In this document: positions 44,676 to 55,321 of the stretch, in pieces
Numbering within the stretch: position 1 is the stretch's first letter
Layout: each line of letters opens with the position of its first letter
DNA from: Edaphochlamys debaryana
Taxonomy: Eukaryota > Chlorophyta > Chlorophyceae > Chlamydomonadales
Direction: 5' to 3'
DNA: 64,000 bases
NCBI GenBank assembly: GCA_016858145.1
Contig: JAEHOE010000080.1
Span: 434,001 to 498,000, forward strand
Translations under genes and position numbers: made by a program
The notes under the pieces: model-generated
What the model saw: the letters and a program-made list of their open reading frames with translations, nothing else
What the model was told of the DNA's origin: nothing
The model's database searches: none

Positions 44676-47600
44676 CTAGCCACGGCTGTTCCCCGCGTCC
44701 CCTCCCCCGCACACCCCACCGTGCCCCTCCCCCAGCGCCGCCCGCTCGCACTCGGCGCAGCAGAACCAGGCCGCACCACAGCCGCGGCTGCACGGAGACA
44801 GCGCCGCCTCACGAACCGCCTCGCTGTCGCCCTCCAGGCAACCGCAGCACCCGTTGCCGCACAGCTGCAGCGGCGGGGGCCAGAGCAGGGAGGGGACCAG
44901 CGGGAGTCCCTTCTGCTGCGGCGCATACAGCGGTGGCAGCAGCACGGGTCTGCTGGGCCTCGCCGCGCCCACGGGCCCCCGCCTCAGCTCCAGCAGCAGG
45001 TCCTCCAGCTCTGAGTCGGGCTGGGGGCCGCGCGAACGGAAGGCGTCCAGGAAGGGCTGCAGGCGCCGGGGCGGGCGCGTGCGGGAGCTGCGTGCCGCCC
45101 CGCGCTCGCCATCCGCAAGGCTGCTGAGGTACGAGCACGTGGGGCCGGTGAAGTGCACGAGCAACTGCCGCAGCCGGTGCCGTACGAGCCGTACGAGCCC
45201 TTCGCGCAGAACATCAAAGGACTCCGCCTTAGGAGCCGCGGCCACGTCTGAGAGGAACGCCATGACCGGGGCCGTACCGCCCAATAGCACCTGCCCCCAC
45301 GCCGCCACGGAGCGGGCCTCGGCGGCGGCCTCCTCAGCGCTCGGGCGCCCACGCGACACCACCTTGAAGGCAGCAGAGCAGTATACGTCGGGTGCCTCGA
45401 ACTCTTCAAGAACAGCGAATACCGTGTTCAGCGCGGATAACGCCGCCCGCGAGGCAGCGCGTGCAGTTATTGAGGGTTCGTTGTCACTGGCGTCGCTGGT
45501 GTCTTGAGCGAGAGTGGCCATCGGCCCGAAAGCCGCCCTGGCCTGGGCTTTTTTGGCCTCGGCCTCTTCCACCGCCAGTGCGGTGGCGCGCAGCAGCGTG
45601 GCTGCCTGGTCCGTGAAGCGCGCAATGACCGCGTAGGGGTCACCCGTGAGGTCAGCTGCAGTCGGAGCGGGTGCGTCTATGAACTTGTCCAGTCGGAAGA
45701 TGGTCTGGGCTCCCTCCGTCAGGGAGAAGGGCAGGCAGTCCAGAGGGTATGACGAGGCCTCGAGGACTGCATGCACGTCCCGCACGAGCACCTCCCTGAC
45801 CTCCTCTGGGGCCGCAGCCAGCCGCCGGGCGACCCCGCTGCCCCACGCCGCCCACGCCGGCAGCCAGCGCGCGTGCATCCACGCCACCAGCCGCAGCAGC
45901 TGAGCATCGGCGGCGCTGGGAGGGGAGGGGGCGGCGGGGCGAGGGCTGCTGCTGCCTGCTGCCTCCCCGGGAGGCTCGGTTGCAGCCGTAGCCCGGCAGC
46001 GCTCCGCCGCCCACGCCCGCCCCGCCACAGCTACTTCCAGGCTCAGCCGTACGAGCGCATCCACCTGCTCGTCCCTCGCGCCCGCCGTACGGTCGTACTG
46101 CCCCACCCGTGCGGCAAGGAGCTTGCCGAGGGTGGCCACGAGGCTGGCCGCCTGCCGTACATCGCCGTACGCCAGCACCGCACCCAGGCGGGGCCAGCTC
46201 AGCAGGGCGGCGGCGGGGGGGTCCGAGGGGCCAGGGCCGGGGCCGGGGTCCGTGAGGAGGAGGGCTCCGTTGGTGCGGCGGAGCAGGCGCTCCAGGGCCG
46301 GGAGGGCGCCGGCCGAGAGCGCCACCGCCAGCCCCAGCGGGGGCGTGGGCGGGAGGGTGCCTGCAAGGGAGGGAGAACAGGGCTTCGTTAGTGGGCGGCA
46401 CCACAGCCATGGTCAATGGGAGGGTGCATGTGGGTCGGGCCCAACCAAATGCCCCATTACCGCATACGCCCTTTCGCCATCCTCCGTTCCGACCCTCAGC
46501 CGCCCTGCGTCCTCACCCTGCTCCTCCACCCAGGCGCTCAGCCGCTGCACCATGCAAGCCGCCAGCCGACCCGCGAGCTGCGGGACACACCCAATGACCG
46601 CACCCCGCCGCCGCGCCTTAGCCCACTCGTGCGGTGTGCTGGCGACGGCGCCCGCAGCTGCCACCGCCGCCTCCCACCACGCCGCCAGCTTCCGGTCTGC
46701 CGGTGCCACCCCTGGGGTGCTGCCGCCTCCCGGCGCAGCCAGAAGCCGCGACAGGGCGCCGTCGGCAATACAGGCTGCGCCCGCGGCGGCGGCAACAAGG
46801 GCGTTCGCTTCATACGGATCACATCGTTGGGACTCGTCGGCGATCTCCTCACCCACTGCCGGCGGGGCGTCCTCGCTCGCCTCCTCCACAAGCGCTGCGC
46901 TCGCGGCTGCCACCCGCAGTCCGATGCGGAAGAGGGCGGCGTCAGGCACAAAGCCCAGCCCGGCAGCGCCGTGTCCGCTGCTGCTGCCGCCACTGCCACC
47001 ACCGCTACTGCCGCCGTCGCTGAGGCCCCCATCGCCACCTCCACTGCTGCCGCTGCCGTGGCCGCAGCTGCTGGCACCGCCACGACCGACCCCGCTGGCA
47101 CACGCAGTTGCAGCCCCTGAACCGTGCAGGTTTGTCAGCGCCCAATCCCGCAGGGCATAACACGGTTGAGCCCCGAACACCCATGCACCTGGCTCCGCTG
47201 CCGGTGGCAGGCCGTAGGCGGGCCCCCCGTCCAGGGACTGAAGCGCCATCAGAACTCCTGCTGTCGTGGCGTAGCCTAGCCAGGGGCTGTGCAGCGCCGC
47301 TCGGGACTGTGCTGAGCTCAATGGCTTCTCCAGGATGGAAGACACAGATGGCACGAGGACCGCTAGCTCCTCCATGGCCTCGACCAGGGCCCCGCCGGCG
47401 TGGTCGGCCTCGCTGGCAGCGGCGGCGGTGCCCAGCTTGTGCAGCCGATGTGCTGCGTGATGCAGGAGTCCGGAAGCGCTCAGAGCGGCGGCCAGCTCCG
47501 TTTCCACAGAGCTGTCCTTGCCTACGTGCAGACATGTGCTGAAGGCATGGAAGGACAGCAGGCTGGCAGCGACGCGGGCTACCGCAGCCACGTCCACGCC

Positions 47601-48062
47601 CTGCGCCTCCGCCCTCGCCAGCAGCCGGCCGCACGCCTGCAGGCTGCCAGACCGTAGGACCGCTAGCGGAAGTAGCCGCCGCTGACGCTGGCTTTGCTTG
47701 AACGACGTCGCCCAAGCCAACTTCTCCGCAGCGGTGGTGGGCGGGTCTCCGTTTGGCCTGGCCTGCCAGCGCTGCAAGCGGCCCACGAGCGCATGCGCCA
47801 GCTCCAGGTGCGACGAGCTGACGTCTGCGCTGGTCGTGTCGGCTGCTCGCAGGCTGCACGCGAGCAGCTTGACGAATTGGCAGGAGGATGCAGGCCGGTC
47901 GAGTAGCCGGAACAGGTCCGGCTCAGGGCAGTCCCGCAGCTGCTGGCTCAGTCCCAGAAGCTCTCCAGAGGTCGGCTGCGCTGCTGAGCCCGAGGTGGTG
48001 CAGGCCAGGACGATGCGGGTCGCGCCGCGCAGCACCGCCTTCGCTGCGGCCTCGCCGTCCAT
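44676..48062 (-). CDS. Large MYND-like zinc-finger protein, paralog B
   Basis: Two exons (46517-48062 and 44676-46360) encode about 1,076 residues. The protein begins MDGEAAAKAVLRG. The upstream MAAAQ start used by paralogs A and C is not preserved, so the ATG aligned with their residue ~10 is chosen. The architecture is the same: an Ala/Leu-rich helical-looking body, a conserved block from ALSAGALPALERLLRR to PLDCLPFSLTEGAQTI, a variable segment, and a C-terminal CGNGCCGC..CSRGCGAAWFCCAECE..HGGVC MYND-like module. It contains a Gly/Ser-rich stretch near 46970-47090 that is longer than in paralog A. It converges with A and is in tandem with C. Function unknown. Confidence 0.85.
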
Positions 48063-49099
48063 AGCGAGCTGGGGCTCAACAGCTTCCAGAACTGATGTCT
48101 GTAAGCAACCAAGCCAAGCTAGCCGCGTCTACGCTCGGACGGAATCCTCGGCACGCATCATCTGTTGATAAGGTAAGAGCATCAACTGTATCGCTGTATC
48201 GGGGGTGCGCTGTTACGCTAGCAGACTGTGAGCCCTTTCCAGGCCCATGAGAGCTGTCCACGCATCGGCTGAACGACACGGTGCTCTACCCTCCATGCAA
48301 GTCCCCCTTCTGTCTGGCTCCACCCCCTGCACCTTTCACCGCTCGCCCTGCATTCACCCTAGCCCACGTCAACACCGGCCTGCCTGCCTCCCCTCGCAAC
48401 AGTCGCAAGTGCAATGCCCAGTCCTGCTCCTCAGCACCCCCGCTGCCTGGCTCCCTATTTTCGGGCTGAGCCGCCGCGGTCAGGCTCTGCGGGCGGCGAA
48501 GCCCCCCAGAATTCCCCGTGTCTTGCTCGGCCGTTTTCCTGCCTTCGGGCAGCCACCCTTGTCCAGGAGTTGGCCAATGCTGTCCACCTGTTCACCCCGC
48601 TGGCATGAAACCGAGTCTTCGGCATCTCACGCTGTGCCCCTCCGTCTGCGGGACAACGACTTCGGTACCCACAGCTTCTGCTCCGTGGGGCGTGAGGGCG
48701 CGTAGGCCTAAGCGGGCTCGGGGCGCGCGGGCGGGCTCGGGTGATGACGAGCCGGAAGTGGAGGACCCGCAACTGCTACACGCAGGGAAAAGATGAGTTA
48801 AGCGGGTCTGCACGGCGGCTCTGCTGGCAAAGCTGCAGACCCGGCCCTCACTTTCCCCAACAGCTTTGCACCAACCCGGGGTCTCCTCCGCTCACCCCCG
48901 CATCCCTTCCAGCACCCTCCAGGCCGGGCCGGGCCGAGGCCCGCACCACCTGGCACCCCGCCACCAGCCGCCCCAGGGCCGCCAGCCGGGCCTCTTCTCC
49001 GGCCCCAGCGCCTCGCCCTCCCCCGCCTGCAGCCGGCAGCGCACGTGCCCCGCCGCCGCCTCCACGTTAGCCCCAGCTGCCACACAAGCGTCGCCAGCA
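48063..49099. other. Region upstream of paralog B, with possible 3' exons of the Ala-rich gene
   Basis: It serves as the 5' side of paralog B. Protein-like stretches occur on the minus strand near 48890-49010 (..EEARLAALGRLVAGCQVV..) and 48592-48780 (SSSPEPARAPRARLG.. to a stop at 48592). They could be later exons of the gene at 49100-49895, but I could not join them convincingly. Confidence 0.35.
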
Positions 49100-49895
49100 T
49101 CATGCAACAACCGCCGTTGCCGCCCGCCCGCTGTCCACACGCTCCGCCAGCGTCGCCTCGTCGGGGCTCTCCGCCAGCAGCCGCAGCGCTGCAGGCGCCG
49201 CCGCCAGCACATCCCTGAACGAGGCAGTGAGCTCAGCGGCGGTGGCAGCCGCAGCAGCGGCGTGGGACATGGCAGCCCGAAACGCGCTCTGCGCTTCCGC
49301 CAGCGCCGCCTCCGCCTCCCGCACCGCCCTAAACAAGTGGCCGCACGCCTGGCGGCGGCCGCGGGCGGTGAAGGCCTGGGCCTTGGCTGACCTGTCGGTT
49401 GCCCGCAGCGCCTGCACGGCGGCGCTCTTGGCCGCCACGTCAGCCCTAGCCACCTCTGCCGCCGCCCTGGCTTGGAGCGCTGGCTGCACCGCTGGCAGGG
49501 CCTGCTCGGGCGCCACGTATGGGGAGGGGCAGGTGCTCGAGGGCAGGCGCAGCAGCTGGGCGGCCGCCACCGCACCGCGCCGGGCCTGGCCCGACAGGCC
49601 GGCGCCGGGCACTTGCGGCAGCACGCCGGCGCCATGTGGGTCGATGAGCAGCACCCGGAGCGCTCCGTTGACCGCTTTGACCACGCCGTTCACCAGCTTG
49701 CCGTCCCCCGTGGCCACGCCCAGCCGCGCCAGCTGCAGGAGGAGCTCCAGGTAGGCTCGGAGCATGGACAGCACCAGGGCCCAGTCCAGGGCCGGTAAGG
49801 GGGCGGGCGGCTGGGAGGCGGTGGAGGCGGAGGCGGCGGAGACGGAGGAGAAGGCGGCGGCGAGGTCGGCAGCTTGGGCCGGGGAGGTGTTGCAC
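49100..49895 (-). CDS. Putative Ala-rich protein, incomplete model
   Basis: A long minus-strand reading frame enters after a good acceptor (CCCACAG at about 49896-49902). It encodes NTSPAQAADLAAAFSSVSAA, then ALDWALVLSMLRAYLELLLQ, a VLLIDPHGAGVLP segment, and an Ala-rich helical stretch (REAEAALAEAQSAF..AAELTASFRDVLAAAP). It ends at a TGA at 49100-49102 or splices out shortly before it. The upstream exon and start codon were not identified. The gene sits between MYND-like paralogs B and C on the same strand. A weak likeness (NGAL..DP..) to their conserved block hints at a distant relative, but this is speculative. No domain was recognised. Confidence 0.4.
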
Positions 49896-50609
49896 CTGTG
49901 GGCAGCGGCACAGCGTGGGTCTGGTGCTGAATGTCAGAAAGCGCTTTCAATGCCGAGCCGCAACAACACGCAGGGGCAGAGGCCACCCACCGTTTGCTCA
50001 GCAGGCGTCAGACCTCCAGCTCGAGGAGGGCAGAGGTTAGCGGGGAGGGTCGGCGACTAAAGGCGTACCCAGTAACCCGGCTTGATTGATAACGCCAACG
50101 CAGTGAGAGTACACCCCAAGCAAGCCAGCTAGGTTCCGGACTGACACGCACTTTGGCTTCACAGCGACTCCACACATACAACGAGAAGCCCTAAACTCTT
50201 CTGTAGGCCGAGCCTCCACACGCCAAACTTCATGCGCTCTACGCACTCTCGGTGACGTCGTCGTCCTTTCCGACACGTGAGCCAAGCCTCTAGCGTTTCA
50301 GTGATGCTCAACATGTACTGCCCGTGCTCCAGGATTGCACCCTAGCAAGCTCTATGTCGTAGCCCACACCGCCGTCCCCACAGTTCCCATCGGCTACCGT
50401 ACTGCGCAGTAACCAATAGCTCCTCAGCCGAGCGTACACTACCCTGGATCTAGTTACCGAGCCCGACCCATATCACAATGCCTTGCGCTAAGAACACTTC
50501 GAGCATGCCACGTAATAAAGCAACCTCTGCGTGCCCCATGCATGCCGACCCACATGAGCACCAGTAAGCAATCTCGCCCAATACAACAATCAGCGCGGTC
50601 CGTGCCGCT
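49896..50609. other. Intergenic region between the Ala-rich gene and paralog C
   Basis: It probably holds the promoter and first exon of the Ala-rich gene and the 3' UTR of paralog C. Nothing else was recognised. Confidence 0.4.
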
Positions 50610-53600
50610 CTAGCCATCACTGCGTCCCGCGCCTCCGCCTCCGCACACCCCGCCGTGCCCCTCCCCCAGCGCCGCCCGCTCGCACTCGGCGCAGCAGAAC
50701 CAGGCCACATCACAGCCGCGGCTGCACGGAGACTGCGCCGCCTCGCAAACCGCCTCGCTGTCGCCCTCCAGGCAGCCGCAGCGCCCGTTGCCGCACAGCT
50801 GCAGCGGCGGGGGCCAGAGCAGAGACGGGACCAGCGGAAGCCCGCGCAGGGTCGGTGCCCGTATGGGCGGCAGCTCCACCGACCCGCTGGGCCGTGCCGC
50901 GCCCACGGGCCCGCGCCTCAGCTCCAGCAGCAGGTCCTCCAGCTCTGAGTCGGGCTGGGGGCCGCGCGAACGGAAGGCGTCCAGGAAGGGCTGCAGGCGC
51001 CGAGGCGTGCGGCTGTTGCCTGGCGCCCCGCGCTCTCCGTCCGCCGGGCTGCTGAGGTACGAGCACGTGGGCTCAGTGAGGTGGACGAGCAACTGCCGCA
51101 GCCGGTGCCGCATGAGCCCTACCAGCCCATCGCCCATAACATCAATTGATTGTGACTTGGCAACAGCGGCCACGTCTGAGAGGAATGTCATGACCGGTGC
51201 CGTACCGCCCAGCAGCACCTGCCCCCATGCCGCCACGGAGCGGGCCTCGGCGGCGGCCTCCTCAGCGCTCGGGCGCCCACGTGATGCCACCTTGAAGGCC
51301 GCAGAGCAGTAGACGTCAGCTGCTTCGGCTGCCGCGAAAGCTTTCGTAGCGGACCGCAGAGCGTTACTCGATGCCAGGGCGAAATTCAGATTGGATGCGG
51401 CGATGGCCACGCTTCCGATGAGACGAGTCCCTGTGCGGGCCTGGGAAGCATCTACAGCCTCGACAGCACTGTTCCCATCAGCTGAAGCTGAGTCCAGGGC
51501 TGCTTTGGCGATGCGCTGCAGCTCTGACGCCCGGTTGCGGTGTAGGGCGACGACCTCGTAGGGGTCACCCGTGAGGTCTGACGCAGCCGGAGCGGCTGCA
51601 GCTGCGCCTGTGGCTCCGGCGAGCTGGGGGATGGTATGGGCTCCCGCCGTTAGAGAGAACGGCAGGCAGTCCAGAGGGCAAGACAAGGCCTCGAGGACTG
51701 CCGTTGTGTCCCGCACGAGCACCTCTCTGGCCTCCTTTGGGGCCGCAGCCAGCCGCCGTGCGACCCCGCTGCCCCACGCTGCCCACGCCGGCAGCCAGCG
51801 CGCGTGCATCCACGCCACCAGCCGCAGCAGCTGAGCATCGGCGGCGCTGGGAGGGGAGGAGGGGGCGGGGCGGGGGCTGCTGCTGCCCGCGGCCTCGGCC
51901 GCATCCGTAGCCCGGCAGCGCTCCGCCGCCCACGCCCGCCCCGCCACAGCTGCTTCCAGGCTCAGCCGTACGAGCGCATCCACCTGCTCGTCCCTCGCAC
52001 CCGCCGTACGGTCGCACTGGGCCACCCGTGCGGCAAGGAGCTTGCCTACGGTGGCCACGAGGCTGGCCGCCTGCCGTACGTCGCCGTACGCCAGTACCGC
52101 ACCCAGGCGGGGCCAGCTCAGCAGGGCGGCGGCGGGGGGGTCCGAGGGGCCCAGGCCGGCGCGCGGGTCCGCGAGGAGGAGGGCTCCGTTGGTGCGGCGG
52201 AGCAGGCGCTCCAGGGCCGGGAGGGCGCCGGCCGAGAGCGCCACCGCCAGCCCGGGCGGGGGCGAAGGCGAGAGGGCGCCTGCAGGAGGGCGAGAACAGG
52301 GCTTCGTTAGGGGGCGGCACCATAGACATGGTCGATGGGAGGGTGCACGTGGTCGGGCCCAACCAAATACCCCGTTACCGCATACGCCCTTACGCCATCC
52401 TCCGTTCCGACCCTCAGCCGCCCTGTGTCCTCACCCTGCTCCTCCGTCGAAGGGCTTAGCCGCTGCACCATGCAAGCCGCAAGGCGCCCAGCCAGCTCAG
52501 GGGCAGTGCCAATCTCTGCACCCCATGGCGGTCCCCTCGTCCACTCGTACGCTGTGCTGGCGACGGCGCCCGCAGCCGCCACCGCTGCCCCCCACCACGC
52601 CGCTAGCTTCCGGTCTGCCGCCGCCGCCTCGGGCGCGCCGCCGCCTCCCGCCGCCGCCAGAAGCCGCGACAGGGCGCCGTCAGCAGTACAGGCTGCGCCC
52701 GTGGCAGCGGGGACAAGGGCGTTCGTTCCCAGCCGCACGCCGGCGGTCTCCACATCCGCTGCCGGCGTGGCGACCTCGCCTGCCCCCTCCACAAGCGCTG
52801 CACTCGCGGCGGCCGCCACCCGCAGTCCGATGCGGAAGAGGGCAGCGTCAGGCACGAAGCAAAGCCCGGCAGCCGCTTGGCTGCTGCCGCTGTCGCCAGC
52901 GCTGCTGCCGCTGCTGGGGCCCCCATCGCCACCTCCGCTACCGCTCCCACCGCCGCCGCCGCCGGCGCCATTGCGACTGGGCATCCCGTCGCCACCTCCA
53001 CAGCCCAGGAGTACGAGGGGCCAGTCCCGCAGAATATAGGAGGCCCTGCCTGTGAGCTCTCGTGCGCCTGGCACCGCCTCCGCCGGCAGGCCGTATGTGA
53101 GGCCACCGTCCAGGGGGGCGAGCGCCATCAGGGCTCCTGCGGTCGCGGCGTAGCTCATCCAGGGGCTGTGCATGGCTGCTCGGGACTGTGCTGAGAACGA
53201 TGGCATATCCAGGACTGAGTACAGGCTCGCAATGAGGCCCGTAAGAGCCTGCATGGCCACAGCCAGGGCTCCGTTGGCAGGGGCCTCGCTGGCAGCGGCG
53301 GCGGGGCACAGCTTGTGCAGCAGGTACGCCGTGTGGTGCAGGAGACCGGAAGCGCCCAAAGCGGCGGCCAGCTCTTCCCCAAAGCCTGACGGGTCATCGT
53401 CGTAGATTATGCATGCGCTCGCGTCATGGAAGGTCACCAGGCTGTTGGCGACGCGGGTTACCGCAGCCACGTCCACGCCCTGCGCCTCCGCCCTCGCCAG
53501 CAGCCGGCCGCACGCCTGCAGGCTGCCGGACCGTAGGATTGCGAGGGAGACCAGTGGCCGCTGATGCAAGCTTTGCTGCAGCGACTGCACCCAAGCCAGC

Positions 53601-53980
53601 TGCTCCGCAGCGGCGGTCGGCTTGGCGCTGATGAAGTACTCCGCTTCCAAGGTCCTCCACTCGAGCAGCCGGTCCAGAAGCGCATGCGCCAGCTCCAGGT
53701 GCGACGAGCTGACGTCGGCGCTGGTCGTGTCGGCTGCGCGCAGGCAGCACGCGAGCAGCGCGACGAACTGGCAGGACGATGCAGGCCGATCGAGTAGCCG
53801 GAACAGGTCCGGCCCAGGGCAGTCCCGCAGTTGCTGGCTCAGTCCCAGCAGCTCTCCAGCGGTCGGCTGCGCTGCTGAGCCCGAAGTCGTGCAGGCCAGG
53901 ACGATGCGAGTCGCGCCTCGCAGCACAGCCTTGGCGGCGGCCTCGCCGTCTTCAACGAGATGCAGCTGGGCAGCTGCCAT
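50610..53980 (-). CDS. Large MYND-like zinc-finger protein, paralog C
   Basis: Two exons (52435-53980 and 50610-52279) encode about 1,071 residues, starting MAAAQLHLVEDGEAAAK. The intron position and phase match paralogs A and B. The conserved block (LRLVAWMHARWLPAWAAWG.. to PLDCLPFSL) is present but more diverged than between A and B. After it, QLAGATGAAAAAPAA resembles A rather than B. The C-terminal MYND-like module is intact: CGNGRCGC, SPCSRGCDVAWFCCAECE and HGGVC near 50640-50800. It has its own Gly/Ser-rich low-complexity insert near 52880-52990. Function unknown; a role in protein-protein interaction is inferred from the MYND-like finger. Confidence 0.85.
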
Positions 53981-55321
53981 GGCTGTCCGCTTTGAACAAG
54001 CGTCTCTAAGGCATACAGAGTTTAGCGCCCGGTTCAAAAGATGTTCAACCGAAAGTTCTCGTCAGTCACTTGCAGCATTCTATGATAAATCTCTGTGGTG
54101 TCGAGGTCTCAGGGGACAGGGGTCAAGCACCCCGGCCCGGCATGCTGCTACGCCGCTCCACGTTTCCCGCCCCGCCCCCGCCCTGCTCCTCAACGCGGCA
54201 ACGCCATCGCCGCCAATCACAGGTGGGCCAACGCGCTCCAGCAAATCTCGAGATCTCTGCACATACGCCAACAGCCGTGAAGAACGGCACTGCGGGCTCT
54301 GTGACCCTGGCCACAGTGGGGGAGACCGTGTATGGCTGGGGGCTGTGCCGAGCAGGGGTGAGGTGCCCCCTGGTGCAGAGGTGCCGGAAGGCCGCACGCC
54401 CTGACACGGGAGACCTTCGCCCCACACCTAAACGCTCAAATGGGCGGCCCAATGCCCATTACGCAGCCGTTTTCCTCAGCAACAATGCCCATGCTTCCAC
54501 CCGACCCCAAGGCCATCTGCAAGCGACTGGCTTCGTGTCAGCATGCAGCAGCCAGCCCCGGTCCCCTTGCCGGCACTCTCGGTCTTCCTTGAGCCAACTC
54601 CCGCGCCCCGGCCATCATGCCAGGGTACCCTTACGTTACCCCTGTCCCAGGTGTCGGGATAGCGCAAGGTACATACTCCATACGGGGATAAGCAGTCCAC
54701 CTGGTTAGGACCCAGAAGCCTCCCGAGCCCAGTCCTGGCAACGCCCCTCTTGCAAGCAACTGCCCGGACCGCAATGCCAGGAGCTTGCGTTATGTGACCT
54801 GGAGTGCAGGACTACTTCTCCGGGCAAGCCACGCTACGGCGACACCGTTCCGAGCCCGCTGCCGCCCGGCCATCGCCCTATAACGCCAGGGGCTGGCGGG
54901 AAGTGCTGTGGAGCGCAGGCAGACTCCTACGCCTCCGTGATGGCTATGCTCGCTCTCCCAATCGCTTGCCCCGCAAAAACAGATCATCATGTCTTAGGCA
55001 GTCGTACCGGTCCGATCCCTCCTCACAGCGGTGCAAGCCCCCCAGAGGGATTCTCCGACGCCTCCAACCGAGCTAAACGCTGCAGAGCACGGGTCACGGG
55101 ACAGACAGGGGACAATATTTGTGAGCAGATCAACTTGGGAGAGATTGTACGGCAAGTCCAGGGCGCCGATATCGTGTGCCGTACAAGTAGTGAGTGGGCG
55201 GGCTCGCCCCAAACTTTCGACCTTTCCCGCGCCTGCCCCTGCACAGGAGCCGCATGACTAGCTAGCCCGCAACCCACTCCTTCCCCTGCAGCCACCCTGC
55301 TACCCCGCCCTTTCTGTCCCC
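53981..55321. other. Intergenic region between paralog C and WAPL
   Basis: It holds the paralog C promoter side and the 3' UTR of WAPL. No exon, RNA gene, repeat or TGTAA-type signal was convincingly identified in this 1.3 kb. Confidence 0.5.
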
